Below, piece after piece: positions 1 through 5,666 of a DNA stretch of 13,735 nt; position 1 is the stretch's first letter; each line of letters begins with the position of its first letter. The notes below the pieces were generated by a model, which was not told the DNA's origin, ran no database searches, and worked only from the letters and a program-made list of their open reading frames with translations. Position numbers and translations under genes: made by a program. Source of the stretch: an uncultured Collinsella sp. (GTDB lineage Bacteria > Actinomycetota > Coriobacteriia > Coriobacteriales > Coriobacteriaceae); the NCBI GenBank assembly GCA_937943045.1, contig CALEBN010000010.1, positions 1 to 13,735 on the forward strand, given 5' to 3'.

Positions 1-20
1 CCCAGCTGAGCTACGCCCCC
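1..20 (-). tRNA. 5' end of a tRNA-Ala, cut by window edge
   Basis: These 20 bases are identical to the first 20 bases (acceptor and D-arm) of the complete tRNA-Ala at 918-990, read on the minus strand. The rest would lie to the left of the window, so the anticodon is not visible. It may be a full second tRNA-Ala gene or only a tRNA fragment left by a duplication or integration. The matching promoter just upstream favours a working gene. Confidence 0.7.
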
Positions 21-32
21 GTGCGAAGAAGT

Positions 33-61
33 ACTATACGGGAACTCCCCCGCCGATGCAA
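33..61 (-). promoter_or_regulatory. Promoter of the truncated tRNA-Ala
   Basis: On the minus strand there is a -35 box TTGCAT (56-61), a 17-bp spacer and a -10 box TATAGT (33-38). Transcription would begin a few bases before the tRNA 5' end at 20. The same arrangement precedes the complete tRNA-Ala. Confidence 0.75.
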
Positions 62-83
62 GGACAATTTTGGAAAAACTTTC

Positions 84-140
84 GCGGGCCCCGGGGAGGC
101 CGGGCCAGCCCGCGGGGCACCCGGCCTCCCCGGGGCCCGC
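84..140. repeat. Perfect 21-bp GC-rich inverted repeat
   Basis: Bases 84-104 are exactly complementary to 120-140, with a 15-base loop at 105-119. The arms consist almost wholly of G and C, so the hairpin would be extremely stable on either strand. No T-run follows on either side and no gene ends here, so it is not an ordinary intrinsic terminator. A differently built set of GC hairpins sits in the equivalent place next to the second tRNA-Ala copy (1105-1146). Confidence 0.85.
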
Positions 141-248
141 GCGCCGGCCGACTTGACGCGCAGAACGCGACTCACCCCGTGCAACAGGTTTTTCCGTACA
201 CTGCCAGTCCAATTATCGGGTCCGATTGCGAAGCACCCTCACCTGCGC

Positions 249-406
249 TTCAGAACCATGCCGGTTTACTACGAGGAATCAGGAATGTCCGACCACACAC
301 GCCTTTTCACTTAACCGGCGAGTTTCCTACCTGCGGTTTTACAACTGGAGAGCACACGGTGCTCGGGGGCAGCCGATTCGTCGTAGTAAACCGGCATGGT
401 TTTGAA
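249..406. repeat. Palindromic intergenic element, copy 1 (158 bp)
   Basis: The terminal arms are 249-274 and 381-406; they are inverted copies of each other at 25 of 26 positions, and the pairing continues into 276-280 with 375-379. The core of the arm is CCGGTTTACTACGA. The internal part shares the 15-mer CTACCTGCGGTTTTA with copy 2 (1299-1446). It encodes no transposase and looks like a small non-autonomous palindromic repeat (MITE- or REP-like). Short reading frames through it are probably not genes. Confidence 0.8.
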
Positions 407-631
407 ATGGCATCAGGTTGATTTCGCGCATAAATCTGTTGGAGCCCTGAATTAAAGGCCCTAACTTTTTTAGATAGCGTCTTTTCTGCGACGCGCCTAG
501 ATTAGCTGTTGTTTAGCATCGGACTTGATCTTGCGTTGTGCGACTTGCTCGTGCATGGTAGTATTTCACGACGTGAAGCGAAGAAATTAGGCCTGAGTTG
601 CCTTTGTTAGAATTGCATTCACCGTTTATAA
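407..631. other. Intergenic, no gene seen
   Basis: No convincing reading frame is present on either strand. A possible -10 box (TAGAAT, 608-613) lies 19 bases before the tRNA at 632, but I see no good -35 box to go with it. Confidence 0.5.
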
Positions 632-707
632 GGGCTCTTGGCGCAACGGTTAGCGCAGGGGACTCATAATCCCTGGGTTCTGGGTTCGAATCCCGGAGGG
701 CCCACCA
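632..707 (+). tRNA. tRNA with CAU anticodon, probably tRNA-Ile2, possibly tRNA-Met
   Basis: This is a complete 76-base cloverleaf with an encoded CCA end. The acceptor stem pairs GGGCTCT with AGGGCCC, the D-stem pairs GCGC with GCGC, and the anticodon stem GGGGA/TCCCT encloses loop CTCATAA with CAT at positions 34-36. The TTCGAAT T-loop is standard. The anticodon-arm sequence resembles bacterial isoleucine tRNAs whose C34 is changed to lysidine by TilS, but elongator methionine cannot be excluded by eye. It is not an initiator type, since the three G-C pairs at the base of the anticodon stem are missing. Confidence 0.9.
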
Positions 708-716
708 GAGTATTTC

Positions 717-750
717 GAGGCCGGGCATTACGCCCGGCCTCATTGTTATT
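717..750 (+). terminator. Intrinsic terminator of the CAU tRNA
   Basis: A perfect 10-bp stem (717-726 with 732-741) with a 5-base loop starts nine bases after the tRNA 3' end. It is followed by the T-rich stretch ATTGTTATT. Confidence 0.85.
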
Positions 751-873
751 GGCGCTACAGGCTAGCTTTGCCATCCAGAGACGTAAAGTTATTAACGTTC
801 ATATCCGCAATTAACAATGGGTATGTCGCCAAGATGCTACCCGGCCAACACATGGCGAAAATCGATAGATATG

Positions 874-902
874 AAAAAAGGCCCCAACTTGCGTTGGAGC
901 CT
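874..902 (-). terminator. Intrinsic terminator of tRNA-Ala
   Basis: On the minus strand a 10-bp stem with one G-T pair (AGGCTCCAAC / GTTGGGGCCT, loop GCAA) is followed directly by TTTTTT. It lies 15 bases past the tRNA-Ala 3' end, so the tRNA is transcribed alone. Confidence 0.9.
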
Positions 903-917
903 CATTCAATGCTCGGG

Positions 918-990
918 TGGAGACGAGGGGGATCGAACCCCTGACCTCTTGACTGCCAGTCAAGCGCTCTCCCAGCTGAGCTACGCCCCC
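918..990 (-). tRNA. tRNA-Ala (GGC anticodon)
   Basis: This is a 73-base cloverleaf without an encoded CCA. The acceptor arm pairs GGGGGCG with CGTCTCC using two G-T pairs, G3-T70 and G5-T68; the G3-U70 pair is the classic alanine identity element. The anticodon stem CTTGA/TCAAG encloses CTGGCAG, which gives anticodon GGC for GCC codons. It has its own promoter and terminator. Confidence 0.95.
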
Positions 991-1057
991 GTGCGAAGAA
1001 GTACTATACGGGAACTCCCCTGCCGATGCAAGGACAATTTTGGAAAATATTTTGCGG
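971..1057. repeat. Direct repeat, copy 2: tRNA-Ala 5' part plus promoter
   Basis: This is the partner of 1-87: 971-1047 matches 1-77 with a single difference, and scattered identity continues past 1048. Further upstream the two blocks diverge, but both then carry GC-rich hairpins and a palindromic element in the same order. Confidence 0.9.
1003..1031 (-). promoter_or_regulatory. Promoter of tRNA-Ala
   Basis: A -35 box TTGCAT (1026-1031) and a -10 box TATAGT (1003-1008) are separated by exactly 17 bp on the minus strand, with the start site expected near 995. The spacer is GC-rich. Confidence 0.8.
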
Positions 1058-1104
1058 CGCGTTGAACGGGAGCGGGGTCAAAGAGACACACGATGCCCGA
1101 CATA

Positions 1105-1146
1105 GCCCGCGGGGCGAGCCCCGTGGGCGGCGGCAAGCCCGCCGCC
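1105..1146. repeat. Two overlapping GC-rich hairpins
   Basis: Hairpin A pairs 1105-1115 with 1118-1128 (11 bp, one mismatch). Hairpin B pairs 1126-1133 with 1139-1146 (8 bp, perfect, loop CAAGC). They share bases 1126-1128, so they would form as alternatives. The stretch 1058-1298 contains no gene that I can support. Confidence 0.7.
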
Positions 1147-1298
1147 TTCCTTTGCAGGGCTCGGCATGTCACCCCAGGTGCCGCCGGCCAGACCAAAGCG
1201 ATCCGCGGTACTTCCGGGGCCCGAGCCCTTCCGCACGTTTTCGGGCCAATTTACGGAACCGAGCGTAGCTCGCCCCAGCTGGTCGCTTTATAAACAGA

Positions 1299-1446
1299 CC
1301 GGTTTACTACGATGATTCCCGGATTTCCGACCTCACATCTAATTTCGCAAAACGGGCAGGCGATCTACCTGCGGTTTTACGGGCGTCGAAGTCAGTGTGC
1401 TCAGCCACCCTCAATCCGACGTAGTAAACCGGCATGGTTTTAAAAT
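1299..1446. repeat. Palindromic intergenic element, copy 2
   Basis: Perfect 13-bp inverted arms, CCGGTTTACTACG at 1299-1311 and its complement at 1420-1432, flank a 108-base centre. The right end through 1446 matches the right end of copy 1 almost base for base, including the ATGGTTTT tail, while the left outer arm has decayed. Its right edge is about 50 bases from the stop of the next minus-strand gene. Confidence 0.75.
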
Positions 1447-1475
1447 GGCACTTAATTACTGGCTCATATATAGTA

Positions 1476-1498
1476 TTAAAAATGCTCACTGGGCATTA
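1476..1498 (-). terminator. Weak intrinsic terminator after the DUF559-like gene
   Basis: On the minus strand a short AATGC/GCATT stem with a 7-base loop is followed by a TTTTT run, directly after the stop codon at 1499-1501. The stem is only 5 bp long, so termination efficiency is doubtful. Confidence 0.4.
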
Positions 1499-2653
1499 TT
1501 ACTTACCAATATCAAGCCAATTACACAGAACGTTGGCCCGCAATCTGGTCTCAGCACATCTCATCGCCTCGGTTTTTGGTTTGTAGCGCAACTCCAATCG
1601 CTCACACACACTGTGAATGATGGCATCAAGCTGATCGTGATCATTGAGCATGTCATGGGTTACAAGAAATACGTCGTATCCCATGCTTTGCAATGCTGTC
1701 ATTCGGGTTGCATCGTGGTCAAGCACAGCGCCCGATCCATGGATAACCTCTCCTTGAAGTTCGATAATCACAGCCTTCATTGTAATTGGGTTTACGATGA
1801 CGATATCGCCGTAACAGATTTTCTGACCTGCGATTTTACGAGCTGAATTCGACAGCGGTGTTAGGTCGTTGACGAATATGTTTTTAAACTCTGCTCCGCC
1901 GGCACGCCTCGGATGACTTAGCAACATGATTCCAGCAACTTCTAGCGGGGATGCAGCAATACCCAATACCTGCTGTGCGGCTTCGTAGAATTGCTTTCCC
2001 CACATTTCGCCCTTAACCTTCGCCGCAAATCTGTGCAGTTCTTCTATTTCAATAAGAGGTTTTCTCATCCAGAGTGAGGTGCCCTTTCCGTCAGCTTTAT
2101 TTCCGGATCCGTCATCCAGCTGCCCGCTTTGATCATTCTCGCTGTTCTTCTGGTGCGTCCGAGGACGGACTCGCTTCCATGGGGCCTCGTCTTGTGTTTC
2201 GTCTAGTTCAAACAGACTTTCTGTGGTGTATTGCTCTTCTTCTGTTTTTGCCTGCTCAAGTGCCATGTCGACCGCGGGCGTTGGTTTAAAAACCGAGAAC
2301 CATCCGCAAAATTCGTACATAGCCAGAACCAGGTCACATGAAGAAACGCTTCTAGTCATGGTGAATAGCGTATGAAGAGGATCTGTGACGCTAAAGCCCA
2401 TGCCCGTGTCGATGGAAACCTTCTCTGTATAGGCGCTGTTCCATCGGATGGTCCGTTTTGTCTTGGAATGCAGGTTGCTTCGTGTTGATGCTGCTGTGAT
2501 GACTGGCGTCTTAAGGACGTCGGTTACGAAAGGGGCTTGGGATAGAGCTCGCCAGCCGTCTTCGGAGTTGGGTAGGCGCGGGTAGAGGTCGCGCACCTGC
2601 GGTGGGCAGCGCCAGTAGCGGAATGCGGTGTTTGCGCAGACGATTTCGTCCAT
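1499..2653 (-). CDS. AbiEi-like protein with C-terminal DUF559-type PD-(D/E)XK domain
   Basis: 384 aa, with an ATG start preceded by GGGGAGG at seven-base spacing. Residues 1-125 resemble the N-terminal part of actinobacterial AbiEi-family proteins (a PVIT strand near 50, then FSVTDPLHTLF and DLVLAMYEF). Residues 130-195 are a polar, low-complexity linker. Residues 230-335 match the DUF559/Vsr-like nuclease fold: SPLEVAG (E238), YGDIVI (D283), IELQG (E298 and Q300), DHDATR (R317) and GYDVFLVT. The usual lysine of the ExK motif is glutamine here. Known AbiEi proteins act as antitoxin and repressor of the nucleotidyltransferase toxin AbiEii, but no AbiEii gene lies beside it, so it stands alone. 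Whether it cleaves DNA is unknown. The family call rests on pattern memory. Confidence 0.65.
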   Translation of the reverse strand: MDEIVCANTAFRYWRCPPQVRDLYPRLPNSEDGWRALSQAPFVTDVLKTPVITAASTRSNLHSKTKRTIRWNSAYTEKVSIDTGMGFSVTDPLHTLFTMTRSVSSCDLVLAMYEFCGWFSVFKPTPAVDMALEQAKTEEEQYTTESLFELDETQDEAPWKRVRPRTHQKNSENDQSGQLDDGSGNKADGKGTSLWMRKPLIEIEELHRFAAKVKGEMWGKQFYEAAQQVLGIAASPLEVAGIMLLSHPRRAGGAEFKNIFVNDLTPLSNSARKIAGQKICYGDIVIVNPITMKAVIIELQGEVIHGSGAVLDHDATRMTALQSMGYDVFLVTHDMLNDHDQLDAIIHSVCERLELRYKPKTEAMRCAETRLRANVLCNWLDIGK

Positions 2654-2987
2654 TTGCGCCTCCCCAGGTATCGGCCGTAGGCCGTGCGGATTGCGGGCAT
2701 GGCCGATTATCTACTGGGGCATCATGCGAGTAAGTACCGGAAGCAAACCAAAAGCTTGACGAGTTCTGCCGAAAAACCGTCGTGTGATAGAAATCCGCTG
2801 GAAGGCGCTCTGGGCATATGGTCCCTGTCTCCATATTTGCGCTCGGATTGCATGGGGAAATCAATGAAATTTCGCATGCGTTTTATACAAAACATGCAAT
2901 GACGTCAGCAAAAAGGTTGCGATAAAAAATGACGCCTTAGACGACAACGATTTGTTCTTGGTGCCAGTTTTGGTGTCACCCTTGGTG
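2654..2987. other. Long leader of the DUF559-like gene, no gene seen
   Basis: About 230 bases separate the predicted promoter (2882-2911) from the start codon at 2653, and I see no convincing gene on either strand. Near the ribosome binding site, 2670-2676 and 2701-2707 form a perfect 7-bp inverted repeat (ATCGGCC) that could fold in the leader. An imperfect palindrome, GCATG at 2874-2878 with CATGC at 2893-2897, surrounds the -10 box and could be an operator. Confidence 0.4.
2882..2911 (-). promoter_or_regulatory. Probable promoter of the DUF559-like gene
   Basis: TTGCTG (2906-2911) and TATAAA (2882-2887) are separated by 18 bp on the minus strand, in a locally AT-rich patch. Confidence 0.5.
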
Positions 2988-3025
2988 AAAAAAGAAAAAG
3001 GCCAGAGGCTTAATACCTCTGACCT
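2988..3025 (-). terminator. Intrinsic terminator of tRNA-Val
   Basis: On the minus strand a 10-bp stem with one G-T pair (AGGTCAGAGG / CCTCTGGCCT, 7-base loop) is followed by TTTTTCTTTTTT. It begins 10 bases past the tRNA 3' end. Confidence 0.9.
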
Positions 3026-3035
3026 GTGCTTTAGA

Positions 3036-3110
3036 TGGTGGGCGATACAAGATTCGAACTTGTGACCCCATCCGTGTGAAGGATATGCTCTACCCCTGAG
3101 CCAATCGCCC
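3036..3110 (-). tRNA. tRNA-Val (CAC anticodon)
   Basis: This is a 75-base cloverleaf with an encoded CCA. The acceptor stem pairs GGGCGAT with ATCGCCC. The anticodon loop TTCACAC gives anticodon CAC, reading GTG codons. It has its own terminator. tRNA genes are common insertion points for islands, but I found no second copy of its 3' end in this window to act as an attachment site. Confidence 0.95.
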
Positions 3111-3130
3111 GTCGCCTTTCGGCAAAAGAG

Positions 3131-3160
3131 ATACTATCATAGCCGCGCGTGGTTTACCAA
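3131..3160 (-). promoter_or_regulatory. Probable promoter of tRNA-Val
   Basis: TTGGTA (3155-3160) and TAGTAT (3131-3136) are separated by 18 bp on the minus strand. The overlapping hexamer ATAGTA at 17 bp is an alternative -10 box. Confidence 0.5.
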
Positions 3161-3248
3161 GAACTTTTTGCCCCCGTTTTTAAATTCGTGGGCGCAGACC
3201 ACGCCGCCGCAATCAGGGCAGCCGACAAACCAGCAGCTAAACAAACCT

Positions 3249-4058
3249 TTATCGCTTGATCCACGAGGTCTCGGGGCGGCAGATAAGTCGCGCGTTGCTG
3301 TAGGCCATGTCGAGCGTGAGGCAGGTGCGCGCTGCGTAGAAGCCGTCCTCGCGCTGGATGGTCAGCGCCAGCTCGGGCTTGTCGCCGGTCAGGCACAGCG
3401 GCAGCAGCAGTTGGATCCGGCCGCCGTAGAACTGCGGCACCGCGAGCGTGTAGTTGGCTGCGGCGCGGCGGGCGGCCTCGACGACGGCGCCTTCAAAGGC
3501 GCGACGCAGCAGCAGCGAGTTGTTCTCCCCCATCAGGCTGGCGGGAATGCGCGTAAGGTTCTCCTCGTCGCCCAGAATGTGGTCGATGTTGGAGCGGATG
3601 GGCAGGCGGTAGTCAAAGACCAGCTCGGAGGGGTCCTCGGCAAAGCGTACGCGGCATGGCAGGTACTCAAATGAGACCAGCATGGGGTCGCTTTCCTTAA
3701 AGAAGCCCTTCAAAAACCAGCGCTGGCGCGCATCGGGCTTGGTGTTGGGCTCAAACAGACCGTAGATGGTCTCGTAACGACGTGTGTACAGGCCGGTGTT
3801 GAATAGGCACCGGTCGTCGTCGAACACTAGCGGCAGGTTGGACGGCGCGGTCTGGTCCACGTCGCGCTCGGTCAGGAACACCGCGCGGCTAAACGAAAAC
3901 GACAGGTAGTTTTTGAGGATGCGGTTGCTAGGACCCCAGTCCTCGGGATCGGCGAGGTCGGCCAGGCGGTCGTAACAGGGCTCGGGGCAAAATGCAAAGT
4001 CGTAAATATTGCTGCACAGGGTGCTGGGGATTTCCATGTGGTGTCCAATCCATTTCAT
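3249..4058 (-). CDS. DUF3825 domain protein
   Basis: 269 aa, soluble, with no signal peptide or membrane segment. The whole length fits the DUF3825 pattern as I remember it: an aromatic N-terminal segment (YDFAFCPEP, 19-27), WGPSNRILKNY (41-51), FNTGLYTRRYETIYG (86-100), an LVFDYRLPIRSNIDHIL stretch (146-162), NYTLAVPQFYGGRIQLLLPL (202-221) and the C-terminal TCLTLDMAYSNARLICRP (245-262). The biochemical role of DUF3825 is not established as far as I know, and I assign none. The start is uncertain: ATG at 4058 and a second ATG at 4037 (residue 8) both lack a strong ribosome binding site. It follows the XRE gene by 66 bases on the same strand, with a possible -10 box (TATAGA or TAGAAT) in the gap, so it may be co-transcribed or have its own promoter. 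Confidence 0.75.
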   Translation of the reverse strand: MKWIGHHMEIPSTLCSNIYDFAFCPEPCYDRLADLADPEDWGPSNRILKNYLSFSFSRAVFLTERDVDQTAPSNLPLVFDDDRCLFNTGLYTRRYETIYGLFEPNTKPDARQRWFLKGFFKESDPMLVSFEYLPCRVRFAEDPSELVFDYRLPIRSNIDHILGDEENLTRIPASLMGENNSLLLRRAFEGAVVEAARRAAANYTLAVPQFYGGRIQLLLPLCLTGDKPELALTIQREDGFYAARTCLTLDMAYSNARLICRPETSWIKR

Positions 4059-4124
4059 AGCTAGCGTTCGGATGCTTAAATTCTATACGTGCGATGCAAT
4101 TCCGGGGAGCACAACACAGTTGCA

Positions 4125-4790
4125 CTAGGAGTCGTACTCCAGGGCGATCGGCCGCCAGACGAGGTCTTCGATGGCGCAGTTTAGGGCATTTGCGAGCGCC
4201 ATTGCCGAGGAGACCGAGGCACGGCGCAGGTCGAGCTGGTTCTGCTCGTAGAGTTGTATGGCTCGAAGCTTAACCCCCGATTGGACGGCGAGCTGTTTTT
4301 GCGTTAGTCCGGCCGCCTTTCGTGCCGCTTTGAGGCCCTTTTTGTCTGTCTGGGCGTTGTTCCATTTTTCGATGACAATCTGGGCGAACTTGTCTTCGGA
4401 GGCCTCGTGGAGCGGATGGTACGAGCCGATGATCCAATCGAGCGGGGCGACTTCGAGTAGCTCATTAAAGCCCAAGCTGTACATCAATTGCGTATAGGCC
4501 AAAACCCAGCCCGCCCAATACTGAGGCGAACGGTCGAACGGATAGGTCTCCCTGCATTCGACGGAAGTCAGTCCCGCATGGGCGATAATATCGCGCGCGA
4601 GCTCGTCGCCCGCCATGCCGCAGACGACGCGAGGCATACCGCGCTCAAACTGTTTCATCTCTAAAGCGTTCGACAGGATCGCCGTCAACTCGGCTGGAGT
4701 CAGCCCTTGGTCACAGAGGGCAAAATCGACCGCCTCGCCCAGCGTTCTCATGGCATCCTCGAGATACATCTCACTGTAAGCGTGGGTCAT
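4125..4790 (-). CDS. XRE-family HTH regulator, antitoxin-like
   Basis: 221 aa. The C-terminal part (about 152-211) is a Cro/C1-type helix-turn-helix: LKAARKAAGLTQKQLA, SGVKLRAIQLYEQ, then MALANALNCAIEDLV. The N-terminal 145 residues hold an YWAGWVLAYTQ segment (91-101) and SYHPLHEASEDKF (123-135). I recognise this layout from regulators found next to DUF3791/DUF3990 toxin-antitoxin genes. Such proteins probably bind their own operator. The ATG at 4790 has GAGGGG nine bases upstream and overlaps the end of the preceding, damaged reading frame by 20 bases, which suggests past translational coupling to a partner. No intact partner is visible. Confidence 0.8.
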   Translation of the reverse strand: MTHAYSEMYLEDAMRTLGEAVDFALCDQGLTPAELTAILSNALEMKQFERGMPRVVCGMAGDELARDIIAHAGLTSVECRETYPFDRSPQYWAGWVLAYTQLMYSLGFNELLEVAPLDWIIGSYHPLHEASEDKFAQIVIEKWNNAQTDKKGLKAARKAAGLTQKQLAVQSGVKLRAIQLYEQNQLDLRRASVSSAMALANALNCAIEDLVWRPIALEYDS

Positions 4791-5049
4791 TGCCCGTCAT
4801 CCCCTCTCGAATGATATCGACGATACGAATTCCCTCAAATGGATTTTCGGCAAGTGGCTGCCGATATTCAATACTGGCTTCTAAGACTCTCCGAGTTCGG
4901 AAGTGCGGGGAAAGACCGAGTTCCGCCAACCAGACCCTGGTTATACCCTTTCGAGACCTTCGGTTTTGACGCCAAAATTTGGTTTGCGCTCGGCTGGTTC
5001 CGATTTTCCCCGCACTTCCGGAAACAGGCGTTATGGCTGTGGTGTGCAT
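4771..5049 (-). pseudogene. Remnant of the gene upstream of the XRE regulator
   Basis: The open frame ends 20 bases inside the XRE gene. Its last 30 or so residues (RQPLAENPFEGIRIVDIIRE onward) look like real coding sequence, with a gene-like overlap to the next start. The upstream two thirds run through a 123-bp inverted-repeat element and read as an unnatural mix of Arg, Ser and Thr. The start at 5049 has no ribosome binding site. I infer that the 3' end of a former partner gene survives after the element inserted or the 5' part was lost. What it encoded cannot be told. Confidence 0.45.
4898..5020. repeat. 123-bp inverted-repeat element
   Basis: Perfect 16-bp inverted arms, CGGAAGTGCGGGGAAA at 4898-4913 and its complement at 5005-5020, flank a 91-base centre. 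It has no coding capacity. The arms differ from those of the 249-406 and 1299-1446 elements, so this is a second repeat family. No target-site duplication is obvious. Confidence 0.75.
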
Positions 5050-5135
5050 GGCAAGAAAAGCACCCAGAAAAGGGCAATCAAGCGGCAGCCGGTAGTCTTA
5101 GGAATCGTTATGGGTATTGCAGTGGCTGCAAGCCT

Positions 5136-5666
5136 TTACCGGATGAGGTCTGCCAGGCACAACTCGCCCTTGGGGATTTTCGAAAGACGCCTGTATTCCC
5201 TGGCGGCGGCCGTAAGCGAATCGGCATCCCAATAATCTCTTAGGAAGCCTTCTCTCTTCACCTCGCGCATGCCGAGCTCCTGTTTGCAGAAGTCGCTCGG
5301 TTTCATACGTCCGCCGTGCCAGCGTCTCCACGCGCCCTCTCGAATAATGGCCAGCACCTCTATCTCGGGATGGGTCACGTAGCTAACCACCGGGAAGCGG
5401 CCGGCGTACAGGTTGCCGAGTTTGAAGCGTTCTTTCCTCGAGTCCAGCACCCTGACGATGCAGACTGGCCAGTCATAGTCTAAGTTGAGGTAGTTATCTT
5501 GGATATCGGAGGCCTTGCGCAGGCGGGTGACGTCCACGACGTCGGCCTCTGGAAAGACGAGCGCGTCCGCCTCGAGCAGAATGTCCACGGTCACCTTTTC
5601 CGCGGTGCCCTCGCAGGAGATTACCGGATGGTACCCCGAAAAGCAAAAGCCGCCATCACCGCTCAT
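5136..5666 (-). CDS. Small TOPRIM-like partner of the AAA ATPase (RloB/AbiLii-like)
   Basis: 176 aa. ATG at 5666 sits six bases after AGGAGG inside the end of the ATPase gene, and the two frames overlap by 11 bases, so translation is coupled. VISCEGTAEK (E19 and E23) resembles the first TOPRIM motif. VRVLDSRKERF (D75, E79) and SYVTHPEIEVL (E101, E103) sit where RloB- and AbiLii-type proteins have their acidic residues and their NPxFE-like segment. In such systems the ATPase is thought to sense infection and the TOPRIM-like partner to act as the nuclease or toxin. A TOPRIM assignment by eye is uncertain because the classic DxD is not present. Just past the stop, TTGCAG and CTGCAA (5117-5131) form a small perfect hairpin with no T-run. 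Confidence 0.55.
   Translation of the reverse strand: MSGDGGFCFSGYHPVISCEGTAEKVTVDILLEADALVFPEADVVDVTRLRKASDIQDNYLNLDYDWPVCIVRVLDSRKERFKLGNLYAGRFPVVSYVTHPEIEVLAIIREGAWRRWHGGRMKPSDFCKQELGMREVKREGFLRDYWDADSLTAAAREYRRLSKIPKGELCLADLIR

Larger units (their letters stand above)
1..87. repeat. Direct repeat, copy 1: tRNA-Ala 5' part plus promoter
   Basis: Bases 1-77 match 971-1047 at 76 of 77 positions (one C/T change at 51 versus 1021), and weaker identity continues to about 87. The repeat spans the 5' part of tRNA-Ala, its promoter and about 15 bases upstream of the -35 box. Identity that extends beyond the tRNA itself points to duplication of a tRNA-plus-flank unit rather than two independent tRNA genes. 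Confidence 0.9.

Noticed and set aside
21..421. Plus-strand frames of 97 and 121 codons over the tRNA flank and palindromic element
   Set aside because: They run through a GC hairpin and an inverted-repeat element, lack ribosome binding sites, and their protein sequence is explained by the repeats (for example the TMPVYY shared with an unrelated-strand frame at copy 2).
1307..1489. 60-codon minus-strand frame containing TMPVYY
   Set aside because: It lies wholly in palindromic element copy 2 and its flank; the similarity to a frame in copy 1 follows from the DNA repeat.
3036..3110. tRNA-Val as an integration (att) site
   Set aside because: No second copy of the tRNA 3' end and no integrase gene are present in the window, so it cannot be supported here.
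3168..3674. 168-codon plus-strand frame opposite DUF3825
   Set aside because: It is a shadow of the DUF3825 gene, whose conserved segments are convincing on the minus strand.
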